A DNA stretch of 5,937 bases from Bdellovibrionales bacterium (GTDB taxonomy: Bacteria; Bdellovibrionota; Bdellovibrionia; Bdellovibrionales; JAMPXM01), in NCBI GenBank assembly GCA_005793615.1, contig SXRI01000032.1, forward strand, positions 1 to 5,937. The letters run 5' to 3'. Every line of letters starts with the position of its first letter. Positions within the stretch are counted from its first letter, which is position 1. Below, one piece after another: positions 5,876-5,937 of this stretch. A program made the translations under genes and the position numbers. The notes under the pieces were generated by a model. That model did not search any database and was not told the DNA's origin. It was given only the letters and a program-made list of their open reading frames with translations.

Positions 5876-5937
5876 TCATGGCGAAATCTCAAAGAATCCG
5901 TTGAATTGCTCTGGTCTGAAGCCCAAGACTTTTTGGC
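5876..5937 (-). CDS. Probable C-terminal tail of an upstream gene (truncated by window edge)
   Basis: One minus-strand frame reads in from the right edge for 19 complete codons (ending FRPEQFNGFFEISP) and stops with TGA at 5876-5878. The peptide is too short to name. It is favoured over the two other frames open at this edge because of its balanced composition. In addition, its stop forms an ATGA overlap with an ATG at 5877-5879, the usual sign of coupled genes in an operon. The full gene lies outside the window. Confidence 0.35.
   Translation of the reverse strand, partial: QKVLGFRPEQFNGFFEISP

Noticed and set aside
5872..5937. The two other minus-strand frames open at the right edge
   Set aside because: One ends at 5889 and the other at 5872; neither makes a stop/start overlap and their peptides look less like coding sequence than the frame ending at 5876.

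Overview
This window looks like a chromosomal segment from a Gram-negative bacterium of intermediate GC content. The signs are a lipoprotein with a lipobox, a membrane-anchored MltD-type murein transglycosylase and housekeeping genes. The style of the MltD-like protein (a long region before the catalytic domain with an FW-DVY-KY-...-IHHS signature) and of the large secreted beta-domain protein recalls Bdellovibrionota and other former deltaproteobacteria. That placement is an impression from protein style, not a demonstrated assignment. There is no sign of mobile DNA, tRNA, rRNA or CRISPR.

Layout, left to right. The plus strand opens inside dapB (lysine and peptidoglycan precursor synthesis; only the C-terminal half is present). 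After 57 bases comes a small transaldolase of the TalC/Fsa family with a strong ribosome site. About 80 bases later is a small lipoprotein of unknown family (TTG start). Close behind it is a 768-residue exported protein of unknown function, built of a membrane-spanning signal segment, a helical segment, a Pro-rich linker and several predicted beta-sandwich domains. A candidate promoter at the end of the lipoprotein gene and a compact stem-loop lie just before this large gene.

The right part is read on the minus strand. A large MltD-like lytic transglycosylase gene converges on the large plus-strand gene, and the two stop codons overlap by 4 bp. Upstream of it is a small unknown ORF whose end overlaps the transglycosylase start. 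It carries a run of eight C, and its own start is unclear. At the right edge is what appears to be the C-terminal tail of a further upstream gene, ending in an ATGA stop/start overlap. The minus-strand genes look like a tightly packed, translationally coupled operon.

The loci share a loose theme: precursor supply for the wall (dapB), cell-wall cleavage (MltD-like) and envelope proteins of unknown role. The most notable items are the uncharacterised large exported protein with its lipoprotein neighbour, and the unusual reading-frame arrangement ahead of the transglycosylase. I saw no clear evidence of a new defence or mobile system.
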